DNA from: Aquimarina mytili
GTDB lineage: Bacteria > Bacteroidota > Bacteroidia > Flavobacteriales > Flavobacteriaceae
Direction: 5' to 3'
Assembly (NCBI RefSeq): GCF_016735115.1
Contig: NZ_JAERQJ010000008.1
Location: 186,001-250,000 of the forward strand
DNA length: 64,000 bases
Positions 62,757 through 64,000 of this stretch are shown here, piece after piece. Numbering within the stretch: the first letter of the stretch is position 1; every line of letters begins with the position of its first letter. The position numbers and the translations under genes were made by a program. The notes under the pieces are model-generated. The model saw nothing but the letters and a program-made list of their open reading frames with translations. It did no database searches and had not been told where the DNA came from.

Positions 62757-64000
62757 TTAATCACAGTTGGCTTCTTTATACCCTAAAGTGTCAAAAAATG
62801 AATTATTGAAGTCTTGAAAAGATGGAATAGCAATGTTTTGCCTAAAGTTGGTAGAACTTACCTGGTTTGTATTCAGTCCATTTTGAATGTAATGCTCATT
62901 AATCATGTTGCTCACAGAATTATTATTAAGCACTATGGACATCTCATCAGATGCGACCTCAACCAAAGCTGTCTTTCCGTTTTGAATGGCCACATTAGAA
63001 ATTTCTACAGGATTATCCGGGATTGTAGAATCGGGATATCGTATTGCAAATTTACCCAGAAAGATGCCACCTTTTTGAGCATTATAAATAGCTCCATTTC
63101 TTATTTTAAAATCCTTGGTAAACATGATGATCGGATATTCTCCCGCATTAACGAATACAAAATTCTCTAAAGAACCACTCGAGTTGCCTACCTGAAACAT
63201 ATTCATCTGCGCACCGGTTTCGTTATTAAGACCTGAACCGATCAATGTTAAATTAGATGCTTTGTACTGCAGCGCATTAGACACCTGAATACATTCTCTG
63301 CCAGAATCTTTTACGTATACATTGGTAATTTCTACATTTTTAGTAAGGTGATAAATATTGTAGGTATTACCGATATAGATTGCCTCGTTTGAAGGTTCAT
63401 CGAAATAACAATTTCTTACAATAGCATATTCTTGTACAAAATTGGCATATCGATCAGGATCCTTTTCACCAATTTGCAAATAAGGAACTTTAATACTTAG
63501 GCTTGCCACACCATTGCCATTGGGAGCCCTGGATCCTTTAATAAATCTACAATTAGCCACTAGCATACTATTGGTCCACTCATGCGTATGAATTTGCATC
63601 TCTCTAAACTCTATCCCCTGGCATTTACCGGGATTATTGTTTCCTTCGATATGAATAAATGCACTCTCAATAAATCGCCAAGAAAAGCTAACATTGTTTC
63701 CTTGTTCTCTATAATATCTCGGGTTGACAACTACATCTCCTGTAGAAGCATTTTTAATAGTTATTGGGCCATCTTTAGTTCCTTTGCAATATTTGAATAC
63801 AATTTCTCCATGAATACCTGGTTGTAGGATCAAACTACTTCCTGGTTCGATGTTCTCGATACGCTGAAATGCTTTTGGAAATATTAAAATTTCTTTGCCA
63901 GCTACTACAACATTTACCGTATACGCTTGAGAAGAATTATCTTGTGCAGTAACGGTATAATTAACGGTATTACTAAAATCTTGTGTCGAGGTATCATCGG
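62757..64000 (-). CDS. right-handed beta-helix protein with DUF5018-like N-terminal domain, partial
   Basis: The frame reads continuously to the window edge, so the 5' end is missing; about 413 residues are visible. The first 33 (TQDFSNTVNYTVTAQDNSSQ, YTVNVVVAG) are the end of a DUF5018-like domain as in the two neighbouring lipoproteins. After a linker (EILIFPKAFQRIENIEPGSS) comes a parallel beta-helix region of the pectate-lyase/parallel-beta-helix class (GIEFREMQIHTHEW, NVEITNVYVKDSGRECIQVS, IRNGAIYNAQKGGIFLGKF). Catalytic residues cannot be assigned. It may be a polysaccharide-binding or lyase-like surface lipoprotein. Confidence 0.78.
   Translation of the reverse strand, partial: DDTSTQDFSNTVNYTVTAQDNSSQAYTVNVVVAGKEILIFPKAFQRIENIEPGSSLILQPGIHGEIVFKYCKGTKDGPITIKNASTGDVVVNPRYYREQGNNVSFSWRFIESAFIHIEGNNNPGKCQGIEFREMQIHTHEWTNSMLVANCRFIKGSRAPNGNGVASLSIKVPYLQIGEKDPDRYANFVQEYAIVRNCYFDEPSNEAIYIGNTYNIYHLTKNVEITNVYVKDSGRECIQVSNALQYKASNLTLIGSGLNNETGAQMNMFQVGNSSGSLENFVFVNAGEYPIIMFTKDFKIRNGAIYNAQKGGIFLGKFAIRYPDSTIPDNPVEISNVAIQNGKTALVEVASDEMSIVLNNNSVSNMINEHYIQNGLNTNQVSSTNFRQNIAIPSFQDFNNSFFDTLGYKEANCD

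Overview
The window is AT-rich, gene-dense chromosomal DNA of a flavobacterium (Bacteroidota, most likely a marine Flavobacteriaceae; the genus cannot be fixed from sequence alone). Supporting signs are TTTG/TAnnTTTG-type promoters (clearest before the OmpA gene), lipoproteins with Cys near residue 20, a type IX secretion (Por) sorting domain, a SusC/RagA-like TonB receptor style, an IPExxxVDY protein beside pyk, the 632-residue PurF form, and split AddA/AddB-like helicase-nuclease genes flanking an OmpA gene with thrombospondin type 3 repeats. No rRNA, CRISPR array, IS element or prophage was seen. One tRNA gene (Ala, anticodon GGC) is present.

Layout. 1-4.4 kb: end of an alpha/beta hydrolase, a BrnQ-type transporter, a diheme cytochrome c peroxidase lipoprotein, a VOC-fold protein, and a small open frame that looks like a gene remnant. 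4.4-8.3 kb: a minus-strand cluster of three paralogous surface lipoproteins (short collagen-like Gly-X-Y stretch plus L-domain-like repeats) and a small membrane protein, downstream of a TPR/AraC-type membrane regulator (8.35-10 kb); two matching palindromes lie in front of the small-protein gene and the lipoprotein cluster. 10-26.7 kb: mostly housekeeping genes: aminopeptidase P, an exported BNR/VPS10-like protein, a sensor kinase/response regulator pair, pyruvate kinase, acpP-fabF-rnc, purN, RNase HI, a PfkB kinase, purF and superoxide dismutase. 26.9-35.5 kb: AddA-like, OmpA, AddB-like, hydrolase. 35.5-38.8 kb: a probable metal-uptake operon (small HxxC-rich exported protein, TonB receptor, lipoprotein).

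38.8-55 kb is the accessory part. A 1.2-kb intergenic region holds two tandem copies of a structured terminator-ended element and a GC-rich block of degenerate 43-bp repeats. Then come two large exported RHS-repeat proteins, the second with a 251-residue unclassified C-terminal tail and no visible immunity gene; an ECF sigma factor with a TPR-bearing anti-sigma-like membrane protein, divergent from a membrane-anchored TPR-CHAT (caspase-fold) protease; a T9SS-exported L-domain protein; and a LuxR-type response regulator. A GGTCACA(A/T)(A/T)TT motif recurs in front of the sigma, L-domain and regulator genes.

55-64 kb: tRNA-Ala, a GNAT acetyltransferase overlapping a MATE transporter, then a minus-strand run of small membrane proteins, exported proteins and lipoproteins. 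Three transcription units here share the same promoter architecture (TTTTTGACA, exactly 23 bp, then TAnnTTTG) and a GGGTAAGAAA leader motif, suggesting one regulon that includes an LRR lipoprotein and DUF5018-like lipoproteins. The last gene, a beta-helix protein, runs off the window.
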